Below, piece by piece: positions 11,044 to 26,239 of a DNA stretch of 64,000 nt. Origin of the DNA: Nectonema munidae (taxonomy: Eukaryota > Nematomorpha > Nectonematoida > Nectonematidae); the NCBI GenBank assembly GCA_030549495.1, contig JAUIRK010000923.1, positions 1 to 64,000 on the forward strand, given 5' to 3'. A program made the position numbers and the translations under genes. Numbering within the stretch: the stretch's first letter is position 1; each line of letters starts with the position of its first letter. The notes under the pieces are model-generated. The model did not search any database, had not been told where the DNA came from, and saw nothing but the letters and a program-made list of their open reading frames with translations.

Positions 11044-11190
11044 AGGGGAGTAGGACGATTGGTTAGATGCTGGATTCGATAACTCAAGGTCTTGGGTTCG
11101 ATCCCCCAGCAATCCTCCTTTACTCATAGTTCGATAAAAGCGACGAAATTGTGCCTTTTTGATTAAAACATCCCACGGTACCTTTACCGT
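11044..11190 (+). repeat. tRNA-derived SINE, copy 1
   Basis: The head carries an A box-like GATTGGTTAGATGC and a clear B box GGGTTCGATCCCC. The body then has CTCATAGTTCGATAAAAGCG and the tail GATTAAAACATCCCACGGTA followed by CCTTTACC. Copies with the same head, CATAGTT body and ACCTTTACC-type tail occur at 33.3, 35.8, 45.1 and 63.2 kb, defining a SINE family of about 145 bp. Confidence 0.75.
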
Positions 11191-13095
11191 TTATAAATTT
11201 ACTTTATTCCGAGTTAATGATGTTTAATCTAACAGATCAAATGATTTACAAGTCAAATCTAATAGATAAAATGTTAAAGATAAATGCAATTTGTATTTTT
11301 GGAATCCCAAATATGAAACCTAAAACCTTGATTCACCATAAATTTAAACTTTACCTAATTCCTTCACATTAGTGGTCTGGTAAGAGCATGGGAGACAAAA
11401 AAGAGAGAGAGAGAAATAGTTTATTAACAACGAATCACATAGCGAAAGGTTGAAGGGAATCTCAAAAGGCTAAATACAAGCCCGCTTATAGAGAAACCCT
11501 TTAAACACAATGTTACAATATTTCAAATTTTAAATGGAGAATCAAGGCATGATAGCATAGGTAAACAAAGTATGATTATGTATCCATAGTATATATATAT
11601 TGGGAGACAACAAAAAGAAATGTAGAAGAAATATACAAGGCATTCGTGGTTTTTTCAGACTACTATATACCTTATTTACAAAATGAATTAAATTTAAAAT
11701 TCTACTTCAATCCAAATTTTTACAATGAAACTTTGCACACCCTTTAATTAGAATATGATAGATTTAAAAAAAATAAAATTTCAAAGAACCCAAAGAACAT
11801 ATGCTTGATATTTAGTCGTGTGGAAGATAATAATACAATATAAATACATCATCACAAAGGCAGTTAAAAATTGACCATAAATTTGCCAAATTATTGAATT
11901 ATTATTTTAAAAAATTGACCTAACCTAAATAAGCAAAAATTAAACTAAAAATAAAAAAACATTTTAAAATCAAAATTTTTCATAAAAAAATAATTAATTA
12001 TAATTATTATTAATCTATAAATTTTATGGAAAAAAATTCAAATTTAAAATTTTCGAAATTTTCTAAAACTTTTTTTGTTGTAATTTAGATTCTGTAAAAA
12101 TTTTAGACTTTACAAATTCAATAACATAATTGGGTCTTGAATAATTTTTCTTAAACCGTTTTGCGAATAACATCTTGAAACATAGAGGCTTAGAGTAAAG
12201 CGTAGGAATTTAAATCTGTTTTTGAAAACAAATCCGCTACTGTTTTAAATGAGCTTTTAAAATATAATTAATGGCAGAATATTTTTTATAGGACACTAAT
12301 GCAGAATTGATCGATTAAAAGAAATATCAAAAATGAATTTAGGAAGAAGGAATTTGCAAAAATATTTTCAACAAAGTATTGATCTAATTCAAAAATAATG
12401 ACATTATTGACCTATAAAAATTTTGAAAATAAAGGCATTTAATGTATTAGTTCCTCAAACAATCTCAAAAAACGTTAATTGAAAAAATGTACTTTGTTGA
12501 TTTTAACTGCTCTAATCAGATACCATTATTTCAAAATTTTCTTTAAAGGAGTATAGCCTTTGAATTATGCATCATCAGAAAGCTCTATTAATTACCCCTA
12601 CAAGTAGACCCTAAAAGATATAAATAAAACAGAATAACAATCACCAGATTTAGCTGTCACTACAAAAATTAAACAATGTGTTGAAAATATTTTTTATTAT
12701 AATTATTATTAATTAAAAATATTTACATGAAAGTAAAAACTTCAACAATGCTCAGTAGGATTAATTGACCTTAAGTGATCATTTGTTCATTATATCAAAG
12801 GAAAACTGTTTAGCAAGATGTACAAATATTATAAGAACGAGATCGATAAAAAAATAAATCGCAATTACAACACTTCTCACGAGCTTTACTTTTTTGCAAT
12901 GTGAACTGTTAAGTCTTCATTTGGAAGTAATTCGATCTTTTCTAAATTTCAGAAGACATGGTAAAGTGATTTTTTTTAACCTTCAACTTCACACAATTTT
13001 TCACACAAGGATATTTATTAAAAAAGATGTCGGTTTTGATACTTATAAAAGACATTTTTTTTAATAATGAAGGCATTGAGACGAATTATATCAAT
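11191..13095. other. AT-rich intergenic stretch
   Basis: Nearly 1.9 kb without a supported gene. It contains only a short GA run (11,400), a short TA run (11,590) and long A/T-rich low-complexity sequence. Confidence 0.5.
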
Positions 13096-13099
13096 AAGT

Positions 13100-13360
13100 T
13101 TAAAAAATAAAACTAATTGACATCTTATAGTGGCATCTTTTGTTGAATGACCCCAAGTTCTTGATTGGCCCTATCAAAGTCTCCTTTTTTGAATTATAAA
13201 ATATAAGTGCATGAGGTTTCTTTTGGAAATCACCACTGTCAAAATGAAACTTGCAATGCATCGCCGTGAGGAAATGAACAATTTTGGGTTTCTTAGCCTT
13301 ATAAGAATACACCAAAGTATTTAAATGCTGAGAGCATTTAATTAATGGAATATTTGACAT
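13100..13360 (-). pseudogene. piggyBac transposase fragment
   Basis: The minus-strand frame contains KKPKIVHFLTAMHCKFHFDS, then QKKPHALIFYNSKKET and SFNKRCHYKM. It follows the piggyBac pattern of a 'LLSTMH' strand, a KKPxxIxFYNxTK motif and a basic stretch before RRWP. The glycine-valine-aspartate catalytic segment is not preserved, so the piece is dead. It is unrelated in detail to the 5.6 kb fragment and probably represents another lineage. Confidence 0.45.
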
Positions 13361-14215
13361 ATTACAAGACTAAATTAATAATAAATATTTTTTCCATTAA
13401 AAAAAACAAGTATAAAATATAATAAAAGCTTTAAATTTTGTTTTTAGGTTTAGGATAATTGACCCATTTGGGACTTTATGCTATATAACAATTCTGTGAC
13501 TCCTAGAGTTAATGGAAATTGTTATCGGCAGAGTTATCAAAGTACTATGCAAAGTTTGTTGAAAAAATCAACCATTATTCACATCAAATATCAAATTGTT
13601 ATTAATTTTGTACCACTATCTTATCGTCTCCTTCTCAGAAAAAAGACTCTTTATATCAAACGTCTCACGATATAACTTAAATTTGGCATATAGGTTCTCA
13701 AGACATATATTTTAGATTTCGAAATTTTTAGAAGCGTATCTATACGAAAACGGCGAATTTTAGAGTCAAAAGTTCGGGAATTTTTTTTTCAAATTTACAA
13801 TCTAACTTGATATTTGGTTGAATCAAGTCATATTTTTAATGGCAACAAGACTTTATAATAAATAAAGTGTGGGAGTGTAATATTTTTATAATTTACACTC
13901 TTTACTCTCTTTTTGAAAACATGCCTTAAAATTAACTTTATAGTCATCGATAACAAAACCGTGTAAACTATTTAAAGTTTAAATTAAATATTATAAAAAA
14001 AAATTATATAAAGGAATATGATGAAAAAAGAAATTTTTAACTACATTTTCAGTTCAAAGAACATTTTAGTAACTGTGACATTTATAAAAAAATAAACAAT
14101 AAAAAATACGTTTCTAGTATTTATTAGTTTTTAGATTTTGTGCTTCATACAATGTCAAACTATATTTTTTTTGCACTAAAAGATTCTATGAATTTATTTT
14201 ATTCCTTTTATCTGA
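13361..14215. other. AT-rich intergenic stretch
   Basis: No supported gene. Small open frames here are short and of low complexity. Confidence 0.4.
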
Positions 14216-14219
14216 TGTG

Positions 14220-14257
14220 GCTTCACAATAGGCCTTTAGCTAGGTCTATTGTGAAGC
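14220..14257. other. Strong 16-bp stem hairpin
   Basis: GCTTCACAATAGGCCT (14,220-14,235) and AGGTCTATTGTGAAGC (14,242-14,257) pair over 16 bases, with one G-T wobble and a six-base loop. The stem is distinctly richer in G and C than the flanks. It is too short for a typical animal microRNA precursor unless further pairing exists, and could be the core of a tiny inverted-repeat transposon. Confidence 0.5.
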
Positions 14258-15590
14258 TGCATTTCGTAAAAGGCAAGTAAATTGATGCATTAACCTACAT
14301 ATTTACTTTCCCATTCCATTTTTATATGCTACTCTGAAACATAGCTATTTTGTATTCACCAATTCTTTATATATTTACATTTAGATACTACAAATACATA
14401 TATGAGTATTTTATACGTCTCATCTACAATTGTTATATTCATGTAAATCTTATCTTCTCTTATCATACTATATTAATACTCCTACACACTGCATATGGTT
14501 CTATATTATTTTTATCATAATCTTATACAAAAGGCACATATATCGTTTATCAGTAATTTCAAGCAAAATAAATCTTTATTTGTATAATACTTCGCATTAT
14601 TAATATATTGTTATTTTATTCTTCTTTCCCACTCTATGTTGCTTGTTTTCTAACCCCAGTATGTTTTACTATTTATTTCTTATTTATATCTTTCAACTTT
14701 TATGCATGCTTTCTCAGCAACATTTTCTTTACAATAATAATGACAAATATGTGTATTTATTATTATTTACTACCAGTTTTACAAATACAACATAAAAATA
14801 AAGTATGATCTATGCAAATAAATTTAGCACTACACTTTTCACCAAACTTTATTCCCTTTTTGTATGCTAACGATTAGAGCGCTAATCTTTAATGGGGCAT
14901 GTTACAGTTGGTACACTAGTTTTGAGGAAGGGTAAAAAGGTATCAGATTTCGATAGAGAAATGCTAATAAATGCACTTTGCTTCTAGTATTCATAGATGT
15001 TTTAGCTAGAGCTAAGCTAGATAGATGCCTTATAAAGCTATTCCTGCCCATTTTAAACAAATGGTTAAGGACTTCTATGCCTTATATTTTTCTCAATCCA
15101 ATTTCTAAAATGGCATCTATATCCTTTATTTGTAAATTTAATTCACTGAATATAGTTTAGAAATTGATAATAATCTTGAATAAGATGCAAAAAGTTCATA
15201 ACTTCGTTAATATGCTTTAAAATAAAACGAAATTTTATTAATATATATTTTTATGGTATATTTTCTTTTTGTTTTAATTTCAGATCTTTTCTTTATATAT
15301 TTTATTAGTTATGAGTAGGGCGAATAAAGTCAATTTGAAAAAAAATATTTTAAAATTTTCAAATATTTTTATTTAGCATGTTTGTTCATATATTTTAAAA
15401 TTTTTTTAGGTCAATAAAGTACTTTTTTTCAATATTTATGAATCAATCAATCAATATTTATGAAAAAAAAATTCAAAGTAATTTTGCTTTTTATTAAGAT
15501 TAAAACAAAATGGAGAATCACTTTTATTATAAAATTTTTATTTTAAATTTATTTATTTTAATTAAATTCTTCCAAAGAATCTACAATGAT
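14258..15590. other. AT-rich intergenic stretch
   Basis: No supported gene or structured repeat beyond runs of A and T. A short direct duplication of AATCAATATTTATGA lies near 15,435-15,465. Confidence 0.4.
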
Positions 15591-15596
15591 CCCTAA

Positions 15597-18500
15597 ATGA
15601 TCATGTTTCACATTCCATCTTATCCTCCACTCCTATCAACCCATTTTCCTAAAAGAAAACATGCCTATTTCTGGACACCCGAGTTGACTGCATTAAAAAA
15701 CAATCTAAAACGCATTATCAAAACCCTACGAAAATCTCCCACCCCCTTAATCATTTCCATCCATTCTGCTGTTAAAAAAGAATACAAACAGGCAATACTT
15801 CAAGCTAAAAAGAACTCATGGGTAAAATTCACCAGCCATACTCAAACAACCATGGAACATCATCAATAGGCTAACTAAAAAGAAAAAACCTTCTATTCTC
15901 CCCGAAACAATACTTCCGTGCTCATCCGATCATACAACACACTACAACCCTCAATTTCTATCGACAATCTTTCCCTCCGACTCTCCCTCTTCTGATCTCC
16001 CCTTTCACCACACAATTCGAGAACACTCTAAAAACATCATTCACTCCATCCAAAACCCTACTTTTCCTCCAATCACACTAAATGAATTAAACATAGCAGT
16101 AAACTCTCTTAAAACAAATGCTTCATCTAGCTTCGACCATATCTCACCCAAACATATTAAAAAATCAATACGCATTCTAAACAAATATTTACTCCTTATT
16201 TTCAATGCATGCTTTACTCATTCACATTTCCCCAACGTTTGGAAAATCGGCAAACTCATACTCATTCCTAAACCCAATAAAGATTCAAGCCTCATTTAAA
16301 ATTGGCGACCAATCACTCTACTACCCATACTAGGCAAACTTTTCAAAAAAATCATTCGCAAACGTCTAGTCCACTACATCCTATCCCGTAACCTCATCCA
16401 TCACACGCAATTTGCATATCTTCCCAACAAAAATACGGAAACAGCACTATCTCGTCTAAACACCTACCTTGACTCTTCCCTTTCTACTCAGAAAATTTCT
16501 TCTACAATCTTCCTAGACATAAACAACGCTTTCAACTCAGCCTGGCATCCTGCCATCATCACTAACCTTGCACACAAATCATTTCCTCCTTACATCATCA
16601 AATTTATAAGCTCATATCTTTCAAACCGCTGTCTCATTTTCCGACATCGCGCTTTTCTTTGCATCTATAAGCTAACCCTTTTGACTCCGCAAGGAGGATG
16701 TCTTTCCGATATCCTCTGGCTAGTTCTTATAAACCCGCTTCTCGATATAATCTACACCAACACAGATTTCTCCCAATGTTTTTCAGACGACATATTATTC
16801 ACCTTCACCAGTAACTCTCAACAAGAAAACCTCACCAAATCCTCTTTATTTCTACTAAGGCTACAAGAAAGAGCAAATACACATAAAATATTTTTAACTC
16901 CAGCAAAACCAACCTCATTCACTTCACACGCAGACACATAGAACATTTACCCCTTCATTTAAATACTTCTACTTCTATAACTGCCTCAAAGACTATCAAA
17001 TATCTAGGACTAAACCTTCAGTCCAACCTAAAATTTTCAATACACTTTAAAAAAATATACAAAAACTCTCAGTCACCCTTTTTTCACTTAAAAGCGCTAT
17101 CTCTTATAAATGGGGCCTCCGTCCCAAACACACCAAATACATATACTCATCCTTAATCCTCCCAGTAATTCAATACGGAATTCTTTCCTGGGGCATCTCC
17201 TTAAAACACCCCACAACCATCCATTTTCATAACAAGATACACCGTCTCTACCTACTTTGCATCACCAACGCATATCGTACTACTTCCACACAATGCCTAG
17301 AAATTCTAACTAACACCCTACCATTACAACTTCAACTTAAAAAACTATTATTAAGCGCTTCATCTTGACATACAATAGCTTACTTCCCTCATTTCATCCG
17401 ATTACACCCCATCGCAATACTCCACCCTATTCTTTCTACTCACATCTATTTGCAAAATACGCACCAAATATTGCTAACTACCTAGTTCATCCCTCGATAC
17501 ACCCATCTCTTTTAACTCACCCATCTGCACAAAATCCATTCAAAACATCTATATGCAAAAACAAATTTTTTGCAAAATAATCAATTTCATACCTTCTCTC
17601 TACCTCTTCATCAACCTCCCTACGTATCTTCACAGACGCCTCAAAGAAATCCCTAAGTACCTTCTTTGCTTACGCCTTCTTCAAAGGCTCTTCCACTCGC
17701 CCCTTTACACCCATCGCTCCAGATTAAATCCTCTACTCTCAATCTCCGAATTTGAGATCTTTAGCCTTTTACACGCCTGCACTACGATCACTAACAACAT
17801 TAACCACCTCCTTCCCCACTTTACTACCATCCATTTCTATACCGATGCACAAAACATAATCCACGATCTCTCTCTATTACACAACATCCCCTTTCCCTCT
17901 TTTCAACTCGCCTCCTCCCTAATCAATCTTACAAAACATTTCAACATACACATATGCTGGTTCCCTGAAACATACCAGAAAACTCCCTTGTAGACTAATT
18001 AACCTCAAACCTAACCTCCCACATCCCTCTCAACTCCCTACCTCTCAAAACCTTTCTAACGCACATTCACTTATACTCTCTAAAATAATGGCAGATGTCC
18101 ATATATTCATCTCAAAATACACTAATCTCCTCTTTACCACACATCAGCACAATTCACACAACTTTCAAAAACAAAAAATTTACACCATCTCGTTCAACCA
18201 TTCGTTGGCTATCAGGCCACTGCCCATGCAAAGCATATCTCTTCCGAATTAAAGTAAGCGAAAATCCATACTGTCGTTTCGAATGCGACACAATAGAAAC
18301 GCCATACCACCTCATCTTCACATGTCAAATCTTCTCTCATCATCGCCAAGATCTTCTAATTCGCTGCCTTTCTTTACTTAATAGATCTCCAACAACACTC
18401 TCAGATCTTCTGTTACACCCAACACTACTAAAATCCCTAGCAACCCTCATTGACACCATTGAAACAACTCTCACCACCGTTGATAACCCTATAACAAACT

Positions 18501-18657
18501 AATCTACTTTTCCTTTCTATTTTTAGAATAACATCTGTAACTCCTCCCTATTTCTACCAACATCTGCATCCTCCTTAACCAACTCCAAGCTTACGCGAGC
18601 ATATCAGCACACGCTGGAAAGTGCTTTGAAATCTACCTACTTACCTACCTACCTACC
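15597..18657 (+). mobile_element. I-group LINE with RNase H, 5'-truncated, copy 1
   Basis: From 5' to 3' the sequence carries the end of the endonuclease-RT linker (HAYFWTPELTALKNNLKRII), a reverse transcriptase with NWRPITLLPILGKLF, LDINNAFNSAW, TPQGGCLSD and CFSDDILFTF (16,080-16,840), the thumb motif KYLGLNLQSNLKFS, an RNase H region with SEFEI and FYTDAQNII (about 17,740-17,870), and a terminal zinc-binding segment CRFECDTIETPYHLIFTC (18,270-18,330). RNase H within ORF2 places it in the I group of non-LTR elements. Several frame changes and stops show it is dead. It has no endonuclease. The 3' end is the conserved GCTGGAAAGTGCTTTGAAAT followed by a (CTAC)n tail (18,633-18,657). The catalytic motif is FSDD rather than FADD. 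Confidence 0.85.
18633..18657 (+). repeat. (CTAC)n 3' tail of the LINE
   Basis: A tetranucleotide tract, CTACCTACTTACCTACC and onwards, follows directly after the conserved LINE 3' end. It is comparable to the (CTCA)n tail of the second copy at 28,197-28,216. Confidence 0.8.
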
Positions 18658-18904
18658 ATACATTTGATTTTTTAATACTTTTAATAACTGTATCACTAAA
18701 GATCAAAATATTTTGACTATTTAAATATTTTTTAACGGGAAAAAAACAAAAAATTTTGTTTGCGGATGTTTGACTTTGTTGGCCTAATTCATTTAAAGTA
18801 TGATATTAAAAAACATTGTAGTTTTATCATTTTTAGATTTAAAGCTTTGAATTTACTCATACGTTTTAAACAACAGCTCCTAATCATAATCAATTACGTC
18901 AAAG

Positions 18905-19490
18905 CATGCCGAAAGTTGCAAAAAGTAAATCAACTAAAATTGGGATACTGGTCGACAAGTATCCTCATGAATTTACAATTTCTAAGATTCATCTTGCAAA
19001 ATTTGCAACGTGATTGTCAATCATGAAAAAAAATTTTTTTATTGAAAACCACAGAAAGTCGAAAAAGCACCAGCTTGGTTTACCAAGTTCATCTAGCACA
19101 AGTATAATTCAAAACTACTTAGAACCAGCTGATAAGAAATTTTCTTGAAATTTGATAGGATGCTTTTTAGAAGCAAACATCCCTTTACATAAGCTTTCAC
19201 ATCCTTCAATCAAAATGTTTTTCTCAGAATTAGGATACTCAATCCCCGCAATTTCCACTAGTAGAAATCTTGTTTTAAATCTTTTCGCGGACTTGATTAA
19301 TCAAATAAAAAATAAATTGAAAGAAAAAAAAGTTTTTTTAATGCTCGATGAAAGCACTCTTCACGATACGAGCTTTGTGAATGTTCTGATTGGCTCAATA
19401 GATATTTTAGAAAAAATATGGCTTGCCAAGTGTATACGATTTGAAGAGAATATTGACTCGAAAAGAATTCTGTGTTTTTGATGATGTTTT
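18905..19490 (+). pseudogene. CGBP1-like/hAT-type transposase fragment
   Basis: Beginning MPKVAKSKSTKIGILVDKYP, the sequence continues with a degraded zinc finger whose basic part reads NHRKSKKH. It then has the block CFLEANIPLHKLSHPSIKMF, followed by VFLMLDESTLHDTSFVNVLI. This order matches the CGG-binding-protein-1-like transposases (an hAT lineage), where a BED-like finger precedes a segment with a VDEST motif. At least one stop and one frame change separate the parts. The reading stops where the TTAA of the piggyBac-type repeat begins (19,489), so insertion of that repeat probably ended this copy. Confidence 0.65.
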
Positions 19491-20365
19491 AACCCTATTA
19501 GTGCTGGGTAAAATTTGTCCGCCCAAGTGCTGGGGGCGTAAAGTGCCCCCCGCCCCCAATTTTTCTCAGATATTAATAAGTTTTTATAAATATTTTTAAT
19601 GTTACATATATATTTCAATTATGTTGAATTCAGTGATGTCCATTTTTTTTATCAAAATCAATCAAACCTCTCAAAAAATTGATTTAAATTTGACAGTTCA
19701 TCTCAAAAAGGAACTTTTTATTTAAATAATTATATAAAGTTTTTACACATGTATGCCCATTTTCAAATATGCTGGGTGATATTCATTTTTTATGAAAATC
19801 AATCAAACCTGTCAAAAAATTGATCTAAATGTGACAGCTCATCTCAAAAAGGTACTTTTTATCTAAATAATTATATAAAGTTTTTTACACATGTATACCC
19901 ATTTTCAAATATGCTGAATTCAGTGGAGATATTCATTTTTTATGAAAATTGATCTAAATGTGACAGCTCATCTCAAAAATAAGCTTTTTATCTAAATAAT
20001 TATATAATGTTTTTACACATAATTATCCATTTTCAAGCATGCTGAATTCAGTGGCGATATTAATTTTTTATGAAAATCATTCAAACATGTCAAAAAAGTG
20101 ATTTACATATGACAGCTTATCTCAAAAAAGAAACTTTTTATCCAAATAATTATATAAATACACCCATTTTCAAGCATGCTGAATCTAGCGGTGATATTCA
20201 TTTTTTTTATAAAAAGCAATTAAAGTTATCAAAGCATTGATTTATATATGACAGCTCATCTTAAAAAGAAACTTTTTATCTAAGTAATAATATAAAGCTT
20301 TTTAATTCAGTGGTGATATTCATTTTTTAAATGAAAATCAATCAAAACTGTCAAAAAATTTATTT
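19489..20365 (+). repeat. piggyBac-type MITE end with expanded satellite array
   Basis: TTAACCCTATTAGTGCTGGG at 19,489 matches the end of the 7.4 kb MITE, including the GGGGGCGTAAAGTGCCCCC-like core. From 19,625 the MITE's internal segment is repeated about six times with spacings of about 124-148 bp. Each unit has GAATTCAGTGG, GATATTCATTTTTTATGAAA, TGACAGCTCATCTC and ATTATATAAAG landmarks. The opposite MITE end is not found; the array runs into the (GA)n tract. Confidence 0.75.
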
Positions 20366-20399
20366 ACCCAAAAAGAATGTCTTTGTATTAAAAAAATTG

Positions 20400-22828
<2,429 letters not shown>

Positions 22829-22846
22829 GAAGAAGAAGAAGAAGAA
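22829..22846 (-). repeat. (TTC)n 3' tail of LINE B
   Basis: A GAA repeat on the plus strand, read as TTC on the element's own strand, directly abuts the target duplication, as expected for a LINE 3' tail made of short tandem units. Confidence 0.75.
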
Positions 22847-25800
22847 ATTTATTATATCGTAAAATAATGGACAGGAAAAAAAAAATATATATATAACGAG
22901 ATGATACGTGAACATGCAAATCATTTTCTGCTATGGATATAGAAAAAAAAATGCCTTATGTTCAAAATGATATATATATAAATTTTTTTTTTCTTAAGGA
23001 TTGGAGAGACATCATAGACGATTTGAAAGCGTCAACCGTAGTGTAATCACTTCCATGAGCAATCTTTTTGGTAAGAGGCGGTTGAGAATAAAATGAAAAA
23101 AAAGGCTTGTTGGAACATCTTTGGTTGGCAAGGATATTGTATAATATCAAAAATAATAAAAAAGTGTTTGATTTATAAAACTGAATATATATATGTATAA
23201 TAAAGAGTAGCGAAAGAATATTAAAACATGATAAGTTTACATTTGCAGTTTACAAACAAAACATTTTTTATTTGTACAGGTCTGATCATATTTATTTAAA
23301 AAAACATTTGTAGTGTATTCTTGAAATATCTCAAAGACTTTTCTATTCCGAATTTTAAAAGAAATTTATTCCAGTGTTTTATTATTTTATGTCTTAAGAA
23401 ATTTTTCGTAGAGACAAGCTTAGTCCTTATTATTGGTAAACTACTAGAATTTCTAAGACAATAATTCTTAGATCCACAATTGATTGCCCCCCATGGACTG
23501 AATATTGTAGGCAAATTATTCGAAAAGAGCTTGTATGTAAAATTAGAGATTTGCATATAGTATATATCTTTTAATTTCAATAAATTGTTTTGCATGAAAA
23601 AGAGAGATGTATGACTTAATGAGGGCTGATTAAATACTAACCTTATTGACTTTTTCTTAAGTTGAAACAGTTTGGTAATGTCACTGTATCCCCAATTTAT
23701 AATACTGTAGTAACAGTGCGGTAAAAACAAACTTTTATATATTACCAGCTTCGAATGTGTAGGCAACTCATTTTTATACTTTTTCATGATGCCGTTTATA
23801 GAGCATAGCTTAGTTTCCAAAAAACTTATATGAGTTTTCCAATTCAAATAACGATTTATTCTCAAGCCTAGTAGATTATATTCCTCAACAATTTCAATTT
23901 TTTTTCTTATTTGAAAAGACATAGCTTTTGTTTTATTACCATTTACTTGGAGAAAATTTGCTCTACACCAATCTAAAACTGGATTAATAACTTGGTCAAT
24001 ATAGCAACATGATGGGCTCAGTTCTGATAGAGGAACTATAGCATTGATGTCATCTGCAAACATTAAAAACTTAGTTTTTTCATTACACATAGGAAGATCA
24101 TTTATGAACAGGGAAAATAATAATGGGGCAAGTATACTACATTGAGGTACGCCATTAAAAATAATACTCTCGTTCGAGAAAACTCCCTCAACTTCGACCC
24201 GCTGACGACGTAAAGTTAGGTAAGAAAATAAGAGATTCATTGCCTGTGAGGAGAATCCAAGGTACTGTAACTTATCTATCAATATTTTATGTGACACACA
24301 ATCAAAAGCTTTAGATAGATCAACAAATATAGCTAAAGCTTCATCAGATCCATCTAGTAGAGTAGAAACTTCGTTTAAAAAATATGAATGGAGATATGTT
24401 GACGAATAATTGGGTCTAAATCCAAATTGACAACTATATAAAATGTCATTCTGATATATGTAGGAAAATATCTGATCATAAAGTAACCTTTCGAAGATTT
24501 TCGACAGAGATGTTATTATACTGATGGGTCTATGATTTTCACAAATATATCTTTGACCTTTTTTGTAAATTGGTAAAATCTTTGAAAGCTTAATAAAATC
24601 AGGGAATATTTGGTGTTCAATACAGGAATTGAACAATATAACTAAATATTTTTTGATTACTTAAAAATTAGTATAACATTTAAAATTGAAAGTCCGTATA
24701 TGTTTTTTGTTGATTTTGATTTGATATTACTTAAGGCTATCATAACATCTTCTTCAGTTACTTTATTGAAACTAAAAGTAGAAATTGCTTTTTTTAATTA
24801 AGTTTTATACAGTTTCAAATTTTCATCAGTGTTGACTATACCTGATTTAGTAAATACATTGTTGAATTCATCAGCTATAGATTTTTTATCAGTGACCAGT
24901 TTATCATTTTGCAAAATTTGTATAGTTTTGATTATTTTCGGTTTCATCAATTTGTTAAGCATCTTCCAAGTTTCTGTTTGAGATTGCGTATCATTAAATA
25001 TAGACAAATAGTATTTTTGCTTCAATTCTTTAATGACTTTTTTAATTTTATTTCTATAGAGTAGAAAGTTTTGTTTTAGAGTAATGTTAAAGGGATGCTT
25101 TTTTAATTTTCTAAAAATAGTATCTCTTACTTTTATTAAATTTATTGCTTCAAACTTATCCAACTTTTCAGCTTGGTTTTGTATTTAGAATTATGATAAT
25201 TTGTTTTAGTATATGTGTTACTGTTCATAAGTTCAATTAATTTATAGTAAAGAAGCCTAGCGAAGGTATGTGGACAATCAAAAGATGAACTCAAATACTT
25301 GCCCCAATTGAAATCTTTAGCACATTCAACAAATGAAAAATGATCAAGGAATTTGATATGAGTTTGTTTACTTCTTTTGACATTATCTAATGATAGGATT
25401 AATGGGTAGTGGTCAGAAATTGAAGTTTGGAGGATACAGGAATTGAAACTTGTATAATCAATGGGAAGAAAATAGTTATCAATTAGGCTTTTTGAAGAAG
25501 ATCGAGTTACTTTTGTAATAGTTGGTTTAAAGAAATTGGCAAACATCAAATCAAGAAATTTTCTAACCTTATTGCTTTTATCAACATTAAGAAGATTAAT
25601 ATTAAAGTCCCCAACAATAATATTAACATGAGGTTTATCTAATTTCTGAATAAAATATGAAAATTCTTCAATAAAAAATTCAAGATTCGACTCTATTGAA
25701 GGAGGACGGTAGATATTATGAACAGCTAGTTTATGATCTGTACCAAAACAAAAATATATTGAAAAGTTTTCAAAGTAGATGCTTTCAATTTTTTCAGAAG

Positions 25801-26239
25801 TAGTAAAATCGTGACATTTATTAATAAAAAAAGCAATACCAGAATGATTTGTCAACATAGAATTAGATTGAACGAAAGTATAATTGCTTAATAGTGATAG
25901 TTCAGGTTTGTTTCTAAGCCATGTTTCTTCTATAGCGAATACATCAATATTAAAATACTTAATATCATTCAGATAATGAATCAGTGCATCTATTTCATTC
26001 AGTTTAGAGGAGATAGAACAACAATCCAAACTCAAAATATTGAAAGAATTAGAAGAACTAGGTATACTCTCAAGGTTTACATTCAAGGAAGATGTGTTGT
26101 CATAAATATTCGAATCTTTATAAAAATTTGTTTCTGTTAGATCAAAAGTACTGTTATTATGTAAATCTTTTTTTTTATGAATCATGGATTATATATTCGT
26201 AAAGGAGGTACAAGATTTAATAAAATGCAAATTATTTAT

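Noticed and set aside
14220-14257. MicroRNA precursor
   Set aside because: The stem is only 16 bp with a six-base loop, shorter than typical animal precursors, and nothing shows expression.
19625-20365. CRISPR array
   Set aside because: The units are long (about 140 bp), similar throughout, AT-rich and without distinct spacers. The array is a satellite derived from a MITE, in an animal genome.
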